The notes beneath the pieces are model-generated. The model saw nothing but the letters and a program-made list of their open reading frames with translations, did not search any database and was not told where the DNA came from. This document shows positions 17,821 to 20,327 of a DNA stretch of 20,327 nt, in pieces. Origin of the DNA: Smittium culicis (lineage: Eukaryota; Kickxellomycota; Harpellomycetes; Harpellales; Legeriomycetaceae); the NCBI GenBank assembly GCA_001970855.1, contig LSSN01003038.1:1-20327 (forward strand), given 5' to 3'. Made by a program: the position numbers and the translations under genes. Numbering within the stretch: position 1 is the stretch's first letter; every line of letters begins with the position of its first letter.

Positions 17821-19360
17821 CCAGTTGCGTATTTTTTGATGACGCGAATAGATCAACTTTGCTGCTTCTGAACTGGGCCTGTATTTACTTCAAGACGGTT
17901 GGGTAAATCGACAATTCTGTCTGGGCAGTCATCCTCGATGGCGCATACGCCGGGTTCATTGCTGACAGGATATTTGTAGCCATTGGGCTAGTCCCTGTAT
18001 TCAAGCAATGACTCCATATTTTTTGTGCAATTTCCAATAATTTGGGGGGGAGGGGGGGGTTTCCCTTCCAAACTTGAGATCGTATGCCAATTTTGTGGTG
18101 TTGTCTGAGTAGACTAATACTAAGCGTTCAATAACTGAGGGGACTCGGGCCACATAAAATATTGTCAGGTATTATTTTGCATTTATATTCAATTTCATCA
18201 GATGCTCCTTCCAGTAACCTGAGTAGGTTTGGGAACCAATAACGACCTCCTCCCCCCAGCCAGTGTCGCTGGAATCGGTAAATATCTCATTTTCTGGAAT
18301 TTTTGAAAGGAAGTAGCTCCAATTCCATTGGAACAGTTGGTACCTCCTCCAATTCAGGTTCTCTATTTCTGGTTTCGCTATTATGACTATGGATGTCCAT
18401 ATTAGATTTATCCTCATATATTCGATTTTTAACTTTATAGTTTTGCGGAGCCTCAGGCGCTCCGGAGTATCGCTACTTTCATCGTTTTGGCCATGTAGGA
18501 AAATTATTTAATGACTACGATTGTATCATTCCGTTTTCTGCTCTCCGGATGTCCCGGAACTTGTTTTCAGGCGCCTGCAGTGTCATGAACCTGGTCTTGA
18601 TCTTCATACTTAGGCGCTGAATGGACTACGTGCAAACTAAAAATGATTTTTATTCGTTGATTTTGTAACCGAGTTGTTTCAGTTACTTCAAAACAAATGT
18701 TTTTGATATCGAACATTCTTCTTTTGACGACCCCATTATCAGGAGCTCATTCAGGTAAGTGGACATTCTGATCCCTTGCTGAAGAGTTCATAGTATTGCT
18801 CGGCAGAGTGTTTTGATAAAAGTGAGCGGTGATAGGAAAATCCCAAATTTTAGGACCCAGAACTATTATTCTTTCTCGTTCCATTGAAAGCGCAAGTACT
18901 CCAAAAACAGCCTCTTTATAAGTAGGTGCAGAAAGGAATAAGTAAGCTTGATTGATCACAATTAGTTCTTCCTGTGGATCATCTTGATGGTAGAGGTTAG
19001 AGATTCAATTTTGAATTGTATCTTCTTAAGGTTTTCTTTCAGTGGCCTCATTTCCAGAACAGGGCGAAGTTCCCGTATTTCTTTGAAACCGTGAATATAT
19101 TCGAGTAAAATCCCGGTAATTGCAGGGATATCCTCTAGATCGCCTTTATGGAAAATAGATCCAAAATTTCCGAAGTCATGGCATTGTATGATTTGGGCTC
19201 CATGCGTCTCATTCTCGACTTGGAATTCCAGTTCAATGGTAGTGAGTACCCGTTGGAGATTTTTCATTGAAATCAAAAATCGTTTTTGAGCCAACCCCAG
19301 GTTTCTTGGTCTTAACGGAGACGACCGCCTACTGGTAGCACCCCCTGCCCATTTACCCAC
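17821..19360 (-). pseudogene. DIRS reverse transcriptase–RNase H remnant
   Basis: The remnant lies on the minus strand in several frames. 19360–18962 carries RELRPVLEMRPLKENL and FKIESLTSTIKMIHRK (fingers region). 18959–18747 carries INQAYLFLSAPTYKEAVF, where Asn stands in place of the first catalytic Asp. The next piece reads TYLNELLIMGSSKEEC (about 18763–18716), where NE replaces the DD of the YxDD active site. Then come LGYKINE, a stop, and later PENEIFTDSSDTGWG and GSQTYSGYWKEHLMKLNINAK (RNase H, 18417–18172); the catalytic Glu expected right after NAK is a TAA stop. Further on are VYSDNTTKLAY (about 18114–18082), KLLEIAQKIWSHCLNTGTS, MNPAYAPSR and KVDLFASSKN (about 17870–17830). All domains are present in order but broken by at least eight stops or frameshifts. 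Confidence 0.93.
18044..18059 (+). repeat. G-rich tract (G7-A-G8) inside the retrotransposon
   Basis: Sixteen bases contain fifteen G. On the coding (minus) strand this reads as a run of Pro codons between LAYDLKFG and PKLLEIAQ, where relatives have a few small residues, so it is probably a slippage expansion. It is also a place where sequencing errors are likely. Confidence 0.8.
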
Positions 19361-19486
19361 CTTTTACGCCTCTAAAACCCTTGCTGGGGTTGGAGAATTG
19401 TTGGTTAGAACCATCGGCGAGGTTTTTCTGGTCGGTGACTGGCGCCATCGCAGAAATGATAACCATTTTAGGTGCTGCTTATGAGA

Positions 19487-20147
19487 ATGCCTGCTGCTGA
19501 CACCCATGAAAGGGCTTCTTACCACCTTAATTGACTGAATTTTTGGTTGAAATATGTTTACTGAGTATAGTAGGGTTCATTAGTGACTCGCTAGTGAAAG
19601 TTTTGAGCCGTGGTGGACGTCCTGGTAGATTGAGCTCCTAGTGTAGGTTGTCTAAACTGGATTGGATCAACAATGCACATGCTTCTGAGAGCCATATCCC
19701 CATGTTACTCGCGAAAAAGAACCTTAGGTCATCAGTTGGTGCTTAAGGCTCATCCTAGAGGAGCTGGTGCACATAGTAATTTACAGACCTAGCGACCTGT
19801 TCGAGAAACGATTGTACATTATATTACACAGTATCAAGTTTCTTCATTGGAGCAGTGGAAGCATCTTTGATTGAAGGCGGAATATAGGTCATTTCCACTG
19901 TTCGTGGGCTTGATTAAACAATATCCCTTTTTTCTTCGTTGGAGAGAGGTGATCTAAAGAAATTTGCTTTGATACTTGGTAAGGCTTCTATTAGTCAGGG
20001 CTACATTTTTAGGTCTCTATCTAACGCTCTGGTTGAAACATACTGATCAGTATCATCATATTCAACCATGATTGCATCTTTTCTAGCTAGAAAGTCCTCA
20101 AAATTCTCTGTAAACATTGATTTAGTATCCAAAAGAGCTTGTTCCAT
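19487..20147 (-). pseudogene. DIRS gag-like remnant
   Basis: The frame opens at ATG 20147 with MEQALLDTKSMFTENF and ARKDAIMVEYDDTDQYV, 48 codons up to a stop at 20003–20001. There a single-base shift continues the protein (NVALTNRSLTKY in the neighbouring frame) before the original frame resumes with NFFRSPLSNEEKRDIV, then SPRTVEMTYIPPSIKDA, APMKKLDTV, DNLH, LNLPGRPPRLKTF and a GGKKPFHG tail, with several single stop codons between. Position upstream of the reverse transcriptase and acidic–helical composition fit the gag-like first protein of DIRS elements. The left limit is approximate. It is not functional. Confidence 0.75.
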
Positions 20148-20279
20148 TTCGTAGTATTTTTTTTCTAATACTTAGCTTTGGTAATTTAATTGATGTTCAT
20201 ATATATTTAATAAAATATATTTAAATCTTTATTATAATGAAAATATATTTCAATGAGGATAGTTCCAGCCCAAAAGAAA

Positions 20280-20324
20280 AGATGATAAATGTATCAAGGA
20301 TACGTAATTAAGGCTATATATCTG
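20280..20324. repeat. Right inverted terminal repeat of the DIRS-like element
   Basis: This is the partner of 16363–16407, identical at 41 of 45 positions. It is followed by only three bases of window (GGG), so flanking sequence cannot be examined. The gag-like start lies about 130 bp inside this repeat. Confidence 0.92.
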
Positions 20325-20327
20325 GGG

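Larger units (their letters stand above)
16363..20324 (-). mobile_element. Decayed DIRS-like tyrosine-recombinase retrotransposon, nearly full length
   Basis: Inverted terminal repeats of 45 bp (41 identical) bound a 3.96-kb unit that is coded on the minus strand in the order gag remnant, reverse transcriptase, RNase H, tyrosine recombinase. That order, inverted rather than direct terminal repeats, and a tyrosine recombinase instead of an integrase are the hallmarks of DIRS-type retrotransposons. Motifs include RPVLEMRPL (RT), TDSSDTGWG and YSDNTT (RNase H), KVDLFASSKN, and AFWSNYYMFDDYCRLS (recombinase C-terminus). Many stops and frameshifts interrupt all three genes. No target-site duplication is expected or seen. 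I could not identify the internal complementary region that intact DIRS elements carry. The right flank is only 3 bases, so that boundary rests on the repeat pairing. Confidence 0.92.

Noticed and set aside
17597..17839. 80-codon plus-strand open frame inside the DIRS-like element
   Set aside because: It is antisense to the recombinase and RNase H–linker remnants and lies in a decayed element.
16363..20324. Element considered as a Ty3 or Ty1 LTR retrotransposon or a DNA transposon
   Set aside because: The terminal repeats are inverted rather than direct, and no protease or integrase motif is seen. The RT type and a tyrosine recombinase C-terminus match DIRS. A DNA transposon would not carry RT and RNase H.
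1..20327. Search for a CRISPR array, biosynthetic cluster or defence system
   Set aside because: There are no spaced direct repeats of CRISPR form, and the four host genes are unrelated eukaryotic housekeeping or surface functions.

Overview
This window looks like nuclear DNA of a fungus. It is AT-rich and gene-sparse. Two genes are split by short GT–AG introns (80–212 bp), and one gene belongs to the KRE2/MNT1 mannosyltransferase family (GT15), which is essentially fungal. The DIRS-type retrotransposon on the right, together with the base composition and gene spacing, suggests an early-diverging (zygomycete-grade) lineage. A Kickxellomycotina/Harpellales-like gut fungus is my best guess, but that is inference only.

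Layout, left to right: (1) 1–3601 has no gene. It starts inside a 12-bp minisatellite (1–144), continues as AT-rich spacer with a cluster of small hairpins near 1661–1745, and carries a TTAA-flanked MITE at 3025–3221. (2) 3602–5694 (+) is a five-exon gene for the epsilon subunit of the CCT/TRiC chaperonin. (3) 6032–7159 (−) is an intronless Golgi alpha-1,2-mannosyltransferase gene, convergent with the CCT gene. (4) 7160–10845 is spacer with a higher-GC stretch of unknown origin and three more MITE copies; one copy is inserted inside another. (5) 10846–12288 (+) is an intronless, membrane-anchored histidine acid phosphatase-like protein. (6) 12289–14377 is spacer with two further MITEs. (7) 14378–15671 (+) is a three-exon AlkA/MAG-type DNA-3-methyladenine glycosylase with a possible mitochondrial presequence upstream of a second in-frame ATG. 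(8) 16363–20324 (−) is an almost complete but decayed DIRS-like tyrosine-recombinase retrotransposon, with 45-bp inverted terminal repeats and remnants of gag, RT–RNase H and recombinase.

The host genes are unrelated housekeeping or cell-surface genes (protein folding, protein glycosylation, phosphate ester hydrolysis, base-excision repair) and do not form a cluster or pathway. The main theme of the window is the mobile DNA between them. One is a family of about 195–197-bp piggyBac-like MITEs (TTAA plus CCCTTTC…GAAAGGG ends) in six copies, one nested. The other is a DIRS element visible from end to end, which has lost its RT active site but keeps its recombinase C-terminus. I found no tRNA, rRNA or CRISPR array.
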